Assembly: GCA_900708905.1 (NCBI GenBank) | Contig: CAADRB010000041.1 | Coordinates: 32,149-96,148, forward strand | Length of the DNA stretch: 64,000 nt | Source: Hymenolepis diminuta | Taxonomy: Eukaryota; Platyhelminthes; Cestoda; Cyclophyllidea; Hymenolepididae | Direction: 5' to 3' | Shown: positions 23,040 to 36,300 of the stretch, in pieces | How positions within the stretch are numbered: position 1 is the stretch's first letter | How the letters are laid out: each line of letters starts with the position of its first letter | Notes under the pieces: generated by a model | What the model saw: only the letters and a program-made list of their open reading frames with translations | Told to the model about the DNA's origin: nothing | Databases searched by the model: none | Made by a program: the position numbers and the translations under genes

Positions 23040-26000
23040 GCAGAGAGGAGGACTTATGTCTTATATTATTTCTCTCCTTTTCGCTTATCCTTTTCCCCAC
23101 CCTCTCTCTTCTCTCTACACACAAATCCCTATTTGGTTGGTCTTGGCCTTATGATTTCATGAATATACTCAACGCGAGATATGAAAAAGTTATCATTTTA
23201 ATCTCATTCTTTTTTGTCGTGTAACTATACTTGAGTATCTTGTTAATAGAATAGCAGTTAAGTTTTTTATTGTCTGGTGTATGTTTGAAGCACGCTCATG
23301 TAACCGGTGGAAAATTTTTGGCATTTTAAATTCCAGAACTTGTTTGCAACAGTTAGAATAGGTAAAGGAAAATGTGAAAGGTAGCTAACTGAGCTTTTGT
23401 AAAGCCAGTTTATATGATGAAATTACCAATCTTTTATTGCATAGTCCGTGTCATGTAGCGTTTAAGGTTTTCCGAGTGGGTCCATCTATTTAGGAATTGA
23501 TAGGAAGGGTAAACTATGCTTTGTCGTGCATTGGAATATCGATTCCACGTCGAATGTTACAGATCACAGCGTGAAGAGGTCAGTCGTCATTCATCATTTT
23601 CTAACCAGTCCTATTCTACTACATTAGGACGACGAAGTTCTATGATTGAATAAATCTTCTTCGGCCAATCAATCCAACCAAACCCGAATAGATGTATAAA
23701 TAGATATTCATTTGCATCAATAAAGCCGGTCTGGTTAATAGACTAGCTTTATCTGGTTTGTCTCTGCCTCTTCGGGATCTGAATAACTATAGTATGCATC
23801 CACAATTGAAGACAAGACTATACAACATCACAACAAGAAATTTAGGACTTTCGGTTCAAATATCTCTATATGTATTTTAGGGTTTTGTAAGCGTGGTAGG
23901 TATTCACATAACCAAAGTCAGTGTTCGGTAATCATCGGCCCGTAAAGCGTGACCTACTGCACTGGCTGTAAGTGATCTAGTGAGGTAGCGTGATGCTCAC
24001 TCTTCATTAGAGGTTCCCTTCCGTCTAAATGACTTTCGAAAAATACTTCCCTTCAGTGGGCTTGAGAATTGTCCATGGCGTTGGTTAAATTAGGTGATCA
24101 AATGTCAGTGGCGTATCAGCCATGGGTTCGATTTCCATCGGCCCACACTCGGTGAGTGGAGCGACCAACCGCACCGGTTAAGTCTGGTTAATACAGAGAT
24201 TGGTGGAATTCGAGCCTCTCACAAGGTATGCTCTACGATACCACTCTTTACCCACAATGAGCGTTAGAAATTTTCCTCCTGTTCCCTTTACTGACTAATT
24301 CATAGTGACAATTAATTTATTAAATGAATTATGCTGTTGATTTAACTAAGGATTTGAAAAATATAACGTATTTAAAATTTTCTGTGAAAATTGATAATAA
24401 TAATAATATCCCATAGTGGAACTTGAGACAAAGTTGGAATTTTGATCCGTCTTTCCCACTGTGTACAATGCTGAGCGTGCTCGCGCAAAAATAACCGACC
24501 ATAATGATACGACACTGTATTTCGCTGAAAGTTGGATTTGTTGCTGTAGATTTCAAAGAGATATGCCGTCCTTTGATGCTTTTATTCCCAAATTGGACGA
24601 TTTAAAAAGTCGGCTTTAGCTTACTTCCATTTGGTAGACAACATCCGCTCTGTAAAATTCTTGTATATCAGGGAGAGTAGGAGCAGTACTTCTGAACAGA
24701 GGGCATAAAGAGGAAAAGTTATGAATCTAATTCAAACTTACAGCTAGTTTATAGACCCATAAGCTTGAATTAACACTGACTCCATATTGGGGTTAGCTCA
24801 GGTTACAAGAACAGCACTTCGAACATCAAGATAAAGTGAACGACCAAAGAGACAAAATTACATGGTGCTAGGGTTACATACCTTTTCCGTTAGTCCAATT
24901 TACCAACATGGTTCTAGGTGGCTCTCCCTATCCGGAGTTGTGAGGAGGAAGTCGTAATTTCTTGTGAAAAAACGAGATCTGACTTGAGAACAATTCACTC
25001 TTTATTCACAAGATCTTGGATTATATAGAAATTAGGGTTGAGGTGAATGTTAATAAATGGTAGAAACACACGAGCCAATTACTAACGACATCTATTAGTA
25101 GCGACAGTCAATATCTTGACAATTTTATTGCAAGAAGGATGGTCTAATTAAAGGTTTGTTATAGAACATATTCCAAACAGGCAAGATAGAAGGAAATTAA
25201 TACAAATGTCTATAAGATTAAAGAAGATGGAAAGGCGGATCAAGAAACAATAGGAAATACGAGAAATTAGCCATCTTGTCACAATGGTTACTTCCATCTA
25301 AACTTCTTATTGGTCCACTGCACGCCCATTTTGATCCGTATGCTGGATAGTGAGGCTGCTAGCTTAGCCAACTTCCAATCCCGTAGTGGCAACAGCCATA
25401 GTGACTTATATTATGCTCTTATTAATTTAGATGAGTCAGTTGTAAATCAGGAGAATTACATACTCGCGAATTGGCTAGGCTTTTCTTTGTCCTATTGAAC
25501 AGTGAATTTGCGAGAACCACGGAAACAGTATCCAGTGTCCATCCACAAGTTACGTCGAGAAAATCAGTATGCATTTATTATAAAATTACAAATAATGTGG
25601 ATCTGACCGACGCCTTGAAAGATGATGCAGTAGTTCTTATTTATTCGCAGTGCAGAAATTGTACACAAGGAATCGAATAAAACACAAGAACTATATACCA
25701 CAATAATATATGGATAGTATTATTAGTTTGTCATGGAATTCGGCTCTTCTAATTTTATGAATTGGAATGAAAAACGAGGTACGGTTAAATAATGCATAAG
25801 TTAAGAACATTGTGGGGGAAATAAGAACTCGGAACAGTAAATGTCACCTGAAAGAATGAAAACAAAACGAGAGTGAGTAAATGACTTATGAATGAACAGT
25901 CACGTGAGTGAATAAAGAACCTTAAGTAAGGATCAATTCACAACGGAAAAAATAAATCAATCAGTTTTCATGCTTTGACAGTTCGAGAGGGACAATGATG

Positions 26001-26815
26001 CCTTCTCAGTTTATTTTGCTTGTTCTAATTTGTAATGGCTCACTTTACTAGTTCGTCTTTAATGCCTCTTTATAGTTAAGTTTAGGTTCGAAATCTTTCT
26101 TAGACTTCAATGTTATTTAAGACCTAAATAATTTTAATTCATATTATTATCCTAACCATTTACAAAGCGTTTACGTCAAGATCCGTTACCAGTTGCGGTA
26201 GATTAATTTTACGATTTATTATTCATTTCTTAACATTTAAATAAAACCTATATATACTTGCCCTCAAAGTCATGCTAATAGTTCTTAATCTCAAAAAAAT
26301 TCACATGTTAGACCATGGAAAAGTATATAGAATATCAATGGAACTAATCTAGGAATAAATATTGGGAAAATAATACGCTTCCTTGGCCTTTTTAGAATCA
26401 CTGATTATCATCTGAGGTAAATGATCTATCCTTCCCTCTTCAGTAAATCTCCTGGAAACCCATAGGTCAAAATTCTTTGGAATAGATTAACTAAACGCTA
26501 AAATTGCATTCAATTAGAAAGTAGAATTTTTGTTAAAAAAATATAATCCTGGCACATGGTTTATATACCAAGTAAAGGTCATTTAAACATGCTCTTTTCA
26601 CATGTTGATGTATAATTTATTCATAAGTGCAATTGGAATGTTACGTATTATTCAACATTAAATTCTGGCAACGCATAATGCGAAACGTGGACGAACATGT
26701 ACCCGAATACATTATCACCGAAGTTATTTTAAAAGGCCTACTTATAATTAACAAGTGGACCTTCATTTTTACAAACGCACAATCAGCGCAGCACAAAGCC
26801 TTTCATTCTCTCATT
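23040..26815. other. GET4-SUFU intergenic region
   Basis: Holds a SINE copy (24079-24265) and an LTR-like block (about 24940-25106). Overlapping open frames at 25250-25680 have moderately protein-like composition but no recognised domain or consistent splice sites. AATAAA at about 23650 and 23720 could end the GET4 transcript, though both are distant. Otherwise AT-rich with no gene I can support. Confidence 0.45.
24079..24265 (+). repeat. SINE-like copy
   Basis: Shares GGGTTCGATTTCCATCGG (box B region), CACACTCGGTGAGTG, ACCGGTTAAGTCTGGTTAAT and AATGAGCGTTAGAAA with the 3491-3728 element, in the same order. Confidence 0.65.
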
Positions 26816-26820
26816 TTTTA

Positions 26821-26939
26821 ATTGGCTGGGGTGTACTGAGCTAGTGAATATTGCTACATTCTCATTGGCTAACCACTCGCTATCATCCATTCCACCATGC
26901 GCCCTGCAACCAATCACCATTGGGTGCATTTGCAATTGG
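26821..26939 (+). promoter_or_regulatory. CCAAT-box cluster in the SUFU promoter
   Basis: Five CCAAT/ATTGG pentamers lie in 119 bases (26821, 26864, 26910, 26919, 26935), about 110-225 bases upstream of the SUFU ATG. Clusters of this kind typically bind NF-Y. No clear TATA box is seen. The local GC content is higher than in the preceding desert, as expected of a promoter. Confidence 0.5.
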
Positions 26940-27046
26940 TTTATTTAGGCCAACATGCATGCTAGCTCAATCCACTCCCTTTTCGTGTTGTCAGTGTCCA
27001 GCTATACGCCAGCGTATTGCGAGCCAGTGTTGAGTCCTCTGGAATA

Positions 27047-27357
27047 ATGTCGGTTAAAAGTGGCCGGCCACCTCCTCGTCCAATGGACAACGTTATGGGC
27101 AGTCCACACACTCCAACTGCGGCTGATATGGGCCTTGGATTGCAAGCTATCTATCGAGCCTGCTATCGCCTCTATCCTGACCAACCCAGTCCCCTTCAGG
27201 TCACAGCTCTGAGGAAATTTTGGATGGGTGGACCGGATCCTCTTGATTACATCTACATGTTCTCTAATCCTGGCTCTCCTGAGGCTCGTAGTTCACCGCA
27301 TTGGCACTACGTCACTAATGGACTTTCTGATCTCTACGGTGATGCGAGGCTGCATAA
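27047..27357 (+). CDS. SUFU: SUFU coding exon 1
   Basis: Residues 1-103 plus two bases of 104. A short Pro-rich leader is followed from about residue 29 by the start of the SUFU N-terminal domain (AIYRACYRLYPDQPSPLQV). Donor CATAA|GTAAGT. Confidence 0.93.
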
Positions 27358-30300
27358 GTAAGTTGCCCGTCTTTTCGTGTTTAAATTACTATCTAAATGC
27401 GGAAGGTAGACGAGTTTGTCCTCTACCTGGGCCACTTGTGCGTCGCTAATTTTCAGCATCGTCCGTATTTTGTCTTCCTGCAACGCAGTCAATGTATCAT
27501 TAAATCGTGTTCAAGTATCAAGCGTCTATCTGCCGAAGCTTGAATTTCATTTCGTGTATATGACTGATGGTCAGTAGCTTAGTTATCAGATAGAGATTGG
27601 CTTTACTCTCTTATAATTAACTCTGGTTTTTATTTAAATCATTTTAAACAAAAGAACAAATTTGAGCTGTGCTCTGTTCCTGCGTGCGGTCAACCGGCCA
27701 CACATAATGCTTCCAAACTATCTAACTCTATGATGGTGGCGTTCGCCAATAATCTCTATCATGTAGGTTTCTACCCACCTCAGTTCACTAAAACCACCTA
27801 ACTAGGCCATCTTATCTTTCTAATATCTGAGACCCCAACAGTTGCTCTGACGATTAGTTAACTAGTTAACCAAGTATGCTGTAGTTGTCGACTAGACGTG
27901 CTTTTCTGTCTACTCTGTGTCTTTCACCACACAATAGACATGCTAGTCAGAATTCTCTTGTCTACCCTTTTTTCCAGCTTCCTTGCTGGTTGGTCGATTG
28001 GTTAAACTGCAGGCTACTTTTCTTTCCCGTTTCCTCTTCTGGCCTAATGGCCTGCTTGACTTTGATGGTAATTTTTCACTCCCTGTTTTAACTGAAAAAT
28101 CAAATCGGTGGGATAAACACAAAGCCGAGGGGTGTGCGCATGGGGCGTGTCGAGAGATCCGATTTTCGTACCTCTATGATATGGGAGGGAGGAAATTGTT
28201 GGGGTGCCGATGTGAATCAGCAGTTTTTTTTGCAGTGAACGCGCATGTTCATACACACAAACACATAGGCAAGCAGGCAAACTAGAGAAAGTTTGGCATT
28301 TTGGGCGCGCCTTGTGTAGATAGTGATGGCAGTTCCCCTGACGCGATATTATTGCCATCTTAATTATCTTCCCACCCACCCCTTCTTTCTCCCTTTGCAC
28401 TATCCACAAATATCTTTTTTCCCTGGGCGCAAAGGTAAACATCGGGAGGTTTACTTAGTCAAGCAGAAAATCGATATTCGGCTCTTTAATCAATTTATTA
28501 TATTCAGTCGCTTAATCACTTTCTCGTTCTAAAACAGTTAATCTCTCATCTCCTCCCCACCTACTTTCAGTTAGGTTAATCCGTCTTGTTCTCAATTTTG
28601 TTTGTGTTCCTTCAGGCCAATGCAAAATAACCTTAAAGACGATTTGAATTTTATCATTTTACATGCGTTTGCCTGTTTTGTTTTATCTAACTGAACTGTC
28701 GAAAGGCGAAGTCTTGGTGCCGTTTCAATTCCATCATCTCAAAATTCCTCCTTATAAATTGAGCAAATTTATGTGTAAATACCGTGAGAGAGAGAGGGGG
28801 AGAGACACATTATTTCCCTCTAGAGCTCAAGACGACGTTAATGGCAACTCTTGGAACCAAGCTATTAATTTCTCCCATTCGCTCTCCTCCCTTATCACCA
28901 TTTCTCAAGTCGAAAGGCTTAAAACCCCGACGCTCCTCCCTATTTTTTACTTGACTTTTTTATTGACACCTTTCAGTAAATCACTAAAGTGTGTTTGGGT
29001 CTTTAACTCAAAAAACCCGTTAATTATTTCATCTTGGCGTGATTGAGTGCATGGACCACCTACATTGGAAATATTAATAAGAGTGTTATTAATTAAATAA
29101 TTGCGAGATCTCTAGGAACGAGAATAAAGCCCTCTTTTGTTCATTTATTCGAATTCAAATTATGATAATTTAATTATTAATGCTTGATTGTGGAAGGAAG
29201 TGCTATATCCCGCTCCTTTTGGGCATTGGCCACCCAAACTGAAACCGATTTTTTTGTCATCTGAGCTGTGAGACCACCCAAATTGAGCAAAGGTAAATTT
29301 ACACTGAACTGATCATTGATTCAAGATTACCACTGTCGTCTAAAAGTAGGAAACTCTTTGAAGCTACCCATTGTCGAGTTGAATCGATAAATAATAACGT
29401 TTCTATTAGACACCACTTCAAATCTAACGCAATACCTGAATAGTTTAGAGTGAACAGTGTTGTCTAGTTATTGGTCTAGATTTATCTTAAAATCGAGCTT
29501 TAATCGATTCTGAAATTGACCTATGGTGCAAGTGACGCCCACTATCTTAATGTCTTTCTCACTGTGGTGCTTCATAAAATATTCCACCTTTATCACTGTT
29601 ATGTTATTGTTTAAACAGATGAAAATCGGTCTTGAAGATAAATAGATATCTGAAGGAAATTGAGAAATTCAGGCCTCTTAATTTTGGAGGAATGTGTCCT
29701 TTCCTAACCCTTTAGGTAATTCAGCAACTGATATTTGAAATGTGTATTTCTTTATCCTGTCTAATTTTTCACAGTCTCGTGTATTTAAATGATTGATTTT
29801 GACAGAAAATTTTTCAGATACGAAAATGTTTTATGTAGATTGACATTCTGACATTTGACGTCTAATCCAATTTTATAAGATTATGAAAAAAAGGAGCGAT
29901 AGGGCTCCTGTAATCTATCATTTTCTTCAGTCTTGTGGTTTTGGTTTGGGAGCGTTAATAAAATTATAACAAAGATTTAAGCGGCTACTATTTCCGTACT
30001 TGATTGTTCTCATGTTTGCTAGATATGTCATACTAAATGCAAAAAGAAATCAGTCTTGTTTTGTCTTAGTGTCCATTACTTAACCAGTAATGCTTATATT
30101 TCAAATGCAATCCAAAACTGGAATCTATCTGTTAGCCATCATCTTGTTAAAATCCATTTATTTCAAACTACCGAAAAATAAAAGCTCGAATTTAGACGCT
30201 TGACTAGCCATAATAATAACAAAATATTTAACCTTTATATTCTATATTCTGCATTCAAATTATATGTTTTCCCGTGTTCGGTCAACCACACTAACTTACT

Positions 30301-33300
30301 GAACTTCTAAACTTAATCTTTAACGTTCACCATAACAGTTTATAGACTAAAGTAGAGACTGTAACACTTCGACTTCATAGAAAATCTAATCAATTCTTTG
30401 TCTTTTGTTTCCAGTTGTTCAACCTCTGCGGACGGTCCAAGTGGTTTCGGTTTCGAGTTAACTTTTCGCCTTCGCCGTGAACCGGGCGAAAAGAGTCCGC
30501 CAACTTGGCCAGCCCACTTGCTGCAGAGTCTCGCTCGCTACGTCTTTCGATCTCAGGCCCAATTGTTGCCCGGGGATCATATTCCTTGGCATTGCCCCCT
30601 CGACCAACTTCCCTCCTCGACATCTACTTCAAACCATAGTATACCGGGGGGATGTCCAACTCAACCAACAAAGAATTTCCCCGCTGCTGCTGTCAGTCTT
30701 CAACAACAGCAACAACAGCAATCCGTTGCCATGGCAGCTGTTGCGGCAGCGGCCTCCCTGATCGCAGCTCAAGCGTCCAATCAAGGTGGAGAGCCCATTG
30801 ATCCGACTACCTACTCATCTGCCTTGGCTGCAGCCGTCTCTGCAGCTCAGGCTGAGTATACGAAGAGAACTCAAAGTAAACAGCAGCAACAGCAGAAAAT
30901 GGCCAGTCAAGTGGAGGTCTCGAGGATTCGACACATGCTTCTGGTGGATGATCCACAGTTGGCGAAAATCAGCACACCCTATGGATGGGTCCGATTTCTT
31001 CAGGTGAGAATGATTAAAAGTTTTGTCTGGATAGACAATTATATTAACTTTATTGGAGGAATTACAGTTTGACAGGTGATGTCTAGTGGTAAACATGCAG
31101 TTATTAGGGCGAGAGGAGATTAGAACTCTAAGTTTCTAGAAAAGCTAGAATTTTTCGTTCGTGGCCCTGGTTTAGCAATGCTCAATATCTTTTCGACCTT
31201 ACGGTATTTGATTCGATTAAATTTTTAATCCTGGTTTGAAGATTGTTGCATGTGAAATTTATCTGGATACCCATTTTCTTACAAAGGGGGATCCCATGGT
31301 TCATTACAAACCGGTTCTAATAAGTATAATAGCGGAACAGTGTGTACGTCTGGATATTTCAAATTTCAACGGTTGAATTTGACGGCTGTCTCCTTTCACT
31401 GTCAGGTGCAAAATTCGTAACCCCTAGTATGGCAGATATTTCGATTAATTTTGTCCTTAAATCCGGTTCCCTATTGTGAAGAACGTGCGGTTGTATCTTT
31501 ATTATTAATCTTGGTGGCAAGTGTGACAAGTCACGGCAGCTGCCTCCCTTCGGACGGGAGAAACCCTGCTGACAAGTCAACCTAATTAACTTCACCTCTG
31601 CGTATTCCGCTCTCAGTGGGGTGCATTTCTATCACAGCATGCCATCTTCACCGGGGGTCATCAGTCGCCACTGGCGCCAGTTTTGAGGCAAAATTTGGTC
31701 TTTTTGAAGGAAAATTTATTACTTAGAACCAGGAGGAGGGGGTGATGCTTTTAATGACCGTGGCTTTTACGGTCCTGTCATACGACGCTTTTTGGTTGTA
31801 AATCAATCCTCCGAAAATTTCCTTTTCATGCCCTCGCCTCAGCACTTGTTTATATTTAAAATCAAGTCCACAGGTCGGTATACGTAAATTAATTACAGTT
31901 ACCTGGTAAGAACGTTCTCTTACGAAATAAGTTCTCAGAGGATAACTTTAATAAATGCAAGTTCATGTCCCCCCTACTGGTTTTTTTCCGTGTATATTAA
32001 AGAGTATTCGAATAAATGTAAAACCTATAAGATAGCGTGACTTTTGAGCATCCTTAAACCATTCAAGTGTTACGCCGTTTATTCGGAACTTTCTAATTAG
32101 CGATTAATGGAAACTAAGCGGACAGGACTGAAAGGCATGTCATAGCTCTTGAAAGTCACTTAAAACTGCTGTTTGCAACGCACCTGTTTTTTATGTCTAA
32201 AATAGTTGTCGTTATTCCACTGTTTAAACCTGAATGGCTTTCATCAGCTACTCGTCTAAGACGATAGAAATGATGTCTTTGATACCAGTAACCTTGGGAC
32301 TAATAATATTAATCTAATCTGTACCTTTATACCCCAAAAACTACTACTGATCTGAAATAGGAGTTGAAAGATAACTAAGCAAGCATTTTGCCTCACATTA
32401 GTGTTCTTAATAATAATCATCATCACTTGATATCTCCAACCAGATTACCTAAAATCCTTTAGCTCTATTATTTATTCGCAAATGATCGCATTAGGCACTA
32501 TACTCTTGCATTTATTTCCATTTTCAAACTGCTGTTTTCTCAGGGTACTCTTTTTGAATGAGGAGAGTATTAATAAAATCACTTCTGGTATTCTAAATAG
32601 GGTGGGAACATGCGCTTTTGCGGGTGGCTACTGCTGATACTACTTCTTGGGTGGCGAGATGCCACGGGAGAATTAGTAACTTTTGTTAATTCTACTTACT
32701 CATTGCAGGTGTTGTTACTAAGGAATTGGAAGTAGACTAAGTTAGCAAACTGGTCGGACATTACGGAGGCACATCAAAATGAGAGAACAGTGGCCGATGA
32801 GAAGCCAGTGGCTGCGATGTACGCAACATGGACCCCATGCTGTGGCCGAGGGTAATGGCAGTGATTCACTGTTGTACTCTAGTGTTTCTTGATCCATCTT
32901 TCTATCTTTCACATTCATTTAGGCCTTTACACCATTTCGTCCCGTATTGCCCAATCAATAAGATGTTCCTTACTGAATACTCATTTAGACCACGCTTCAT
33001 GCAACATAACTCCACAATAGTAACTAGTTTTATATATGTTCTATTTGGTCTAGCCTTTAATTTGCATTAAACTAGCCACTCGAATACCGCATATGTGCCA
33101 TCGAGACCAAACCACGTGTTCTGACAGAATCACACTTTCGGCATTTATGCGTTTTTCGCATAGTGTGCGAATGGCTTCTTGCGGCGTGTTGTAGCTTGAC
33201 TCTGTGTGAATCGCTCTATGGTATGCGAAATTAAGTTTTACAGACTGATTTGACATTAAATTGTTGATATATAGACTGTCTGATGGTCATGAATACTAAA

Positions 33301-36300
33301 TGTGAGAAATGTATGTAAGCCCAAAATTTATTGAAGGCTACTGTTTTACTATCAAAGACCACAGTTAAACCGTTTTTAATAACTCTCAAAATCATTTAGG
33401 AAGGCGTTTTCCAACGCTTCTCTTGAATAGAAAGATCTCCCTGTTAAGGAATTTGAGTCCTGAAATCCTCATTATTAGCCATACTTAACCAGTACAGTTG
33501 GCCAGTCCGCTCAATGGTTGTGTACCGAGGGATTTCGAGTCAGTAACCTCTACTTGGACGATTACGTTAATCGCTGCACCACCTTAATTTACCAGATGCG
33601 GACAGATTTAGAACCTTTACTTTGTGCGTAGTATCAGTAATATGAAAAGAGCTAAAATAAAACATCATTAAATCGCAAAATGAACCACTACCGGGATTAA
33701 AAGCTAACAACTTCGACCACGATATTGGGAACTATCTACTCTAATGATCTCAGAATGTAGCCAGAAGCTAAAATCTGTATGAATTTTCTGGTTTATGGCT
33801 CGTAATGATGAGGCAGGGACATGAATAACGTTAAATTGCGGTAACAAGTAGGCTTAGAATTTAATAATTCGATCAGAATATTTTCTTATTTGCTTCAATT
33901 GGAACTCCTTTTCCTCAAAATTATTGCCGTATTTTAGGCAACCTTTTATTCGCTTCCTTGGCCTTGCTTAGTTTTAACTAAAGAACATTCATACCCATAA
34001 TTTCTGTTCTCAAGTGTTATATTTTCATAATGAAAGCATTTTTGAATAGCTATCTTGTACTTGTTCATCATAAGTTTAAGTACCTTCTCGTCTCACTCGC
34101 TTTTTGTAGTTTATCACATGAATACTCATAGTGAATCTCGTATGCAACCTCAGACAAAATATACCGGCTTGGTGGTTGATATAACACAGACTCGGGCAAG
34201 GACAATGAGTCAACAGTGCGGCTCGTAGACCAACCCAGTTGTATTGTTAAAATGATATAAGTCTCTTATCGGTTGCCTTCGTGGTGTTCCACTATTGATT
34301 GTTGTATTTCTTAGTATCCAATTGTCACACGCCCACTTCTGGAAACACAAGGCCACCACTCAAGTGGCTAGAACAAAGCGGTTAACCGGATACGCTGAGT
34401 CATGTTCTGTTTACTGTCCTTAATAGATAAAATTCATGGAAGGTTTTATTCACTTCCTGCATTATCTTTGCAAGGAATAAGTAAAGAAGTCATATTTTTA
34501 AGCCATTCAAAGATGAGTTGATTATTGACCAGATTTTCATAAAAATGTAACACAAGAAAAACAGAAATAATCGGAAGTTTTATTTAAAGATTGAGTTATA
34601 CTCAAACATTCATCTACATTCCCTTAATCCGCTCGGGACTTCATTACAGAACCGATGGCCTTGAGTTTTGCGTAACAGATCTTCACGATCAATGCATCGT
34701 ACTTTTGTATTGATCCCCATCATTGTCTGCGCTTTACAACTGATTTCCAAATTTCATAGTGCACCGATAACTTTGTCAGTTGTTGAACATTTAAACGTCT
34801 GGTTATCAAACAGTTTTAATATTATACTTTCATATTTAAGTCGGAAGTATTTTTCGAGATTCTTAAGCCTGCAAATGGAAGTTGTTCTACACTTTTGTTT
34901 TTGTACGAAGTTATTCTTATCAAATAGCATTACTTTTCTTGGATATAGTGATTCTCCATCTTTGTTCTACCTCAATTCCCATGCTAAAATATCACGTCGA
35001 AATATGTAGAGTCGGATCTTGAAAGTTTATCCATATACACTGTTAACGAACAATTTTTATTCTCTCCCAAATCTATGCCTTTTCGTATTTGTAAGTTCAT
35101 GTAAAATGCTAAAATTCCTTCATCTGAATTTCTGAAAATTAATATTTAACAAAAATTTTACCCTCTGTCATATCCCTTAGTAGCGGTAAGTTTTCCCCAG
35201 GGTGCAATACATGTTTAATGAAGTGTTCTCTACCTTTTCTAATAATTTCGTCAAAATAACTACGTTGTGGGCACTGACTCCTCAATGATGTTTCTGTTAA
35301 TTTTGGGAAGTTAAAAGGCCGTTTATTAGGACAGTTTTACAGTTGTTTTGCTTTTTAGAAGTTTCACTTTGTTATTTAAGAATCAAATTCGGCAGAGATC
35401 TCTATTCATCTCTCTTAAGATAGGATTACTGCTTGTAGGCCTATTATGAACTGGACATATTCCCTTTTTTTTTGATTGTAAATTTGTCAAGGCCTTTATA
35501 CAACCTGATGTCTCTTTGAATGCCATCAGGATGTTCTTATCTTAGTAATATATATCATAATAAGTTGACTTAACAAGAAAATTTGAAAATTGCCGCTATT
35601 CAACAAAGTTGAACCTCTTTTTGTAGGTCCACAATTTATGACGGGTTCGTCATCATTGTCGTTTCAACTTTTCTTTTCACGTCTTGCCTCCTACGTCGAG
35701 CGCTCTTTGATTGTTTGTCTGTTCAATTTGCATTTAACATCCTTAAATGCATACATGCGCGTGCTATTAAAGCCCATTTCCAGGTTTAAGTTTTGTTTAG
35801 GATTATGATTTTAAAATCAAACTATACTTATTTGGGTAAAAGTTTTGTTTGGAAGAAAGAATAAGACAAGGAACTTGTAGCTATTAAGATTTCATGTAGA
35901 ACTTTATTTACTGAAAACTTCCAAACATTGGAGACTCGAGCGTTGGTAATATTTTGTATCCTTGCTCTTAAAAATCTGCATTTCAGATTTAACCGCAGCC
36001 CGAATATTATAACACTGAATATTTATTTCCAACGCCATGTTTTTTTGGAATAAGTCAACTAGAAACCGAAAAACCATCCCGATTTCACTAAACTCAGATG
36101 TTTACGTGCTCATCTGCGAAATCAAATGCCTAATTTCCGATGACCATTGATATTCATCCGGTAAGCAGAATGGCTAACCGCATTGGTTATGTCTGGCTAA
36201 TAAAGGGAGTAGTAAATGGTGAGTTTCTCACTAAGGAGTCTCCATGATGCTGTACCCTACCCAAAACGAGAGTTGGAAATTTTCCTTAAATGGACTTGGG

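Noticed and set aside
28044..28442. 132-codon minus-strand frame in SUFU intron 1
   Set aside because: Low-complexity, Cys/His-containing but without any motif; overlaps frames on the other strand in a GC-richer patch.
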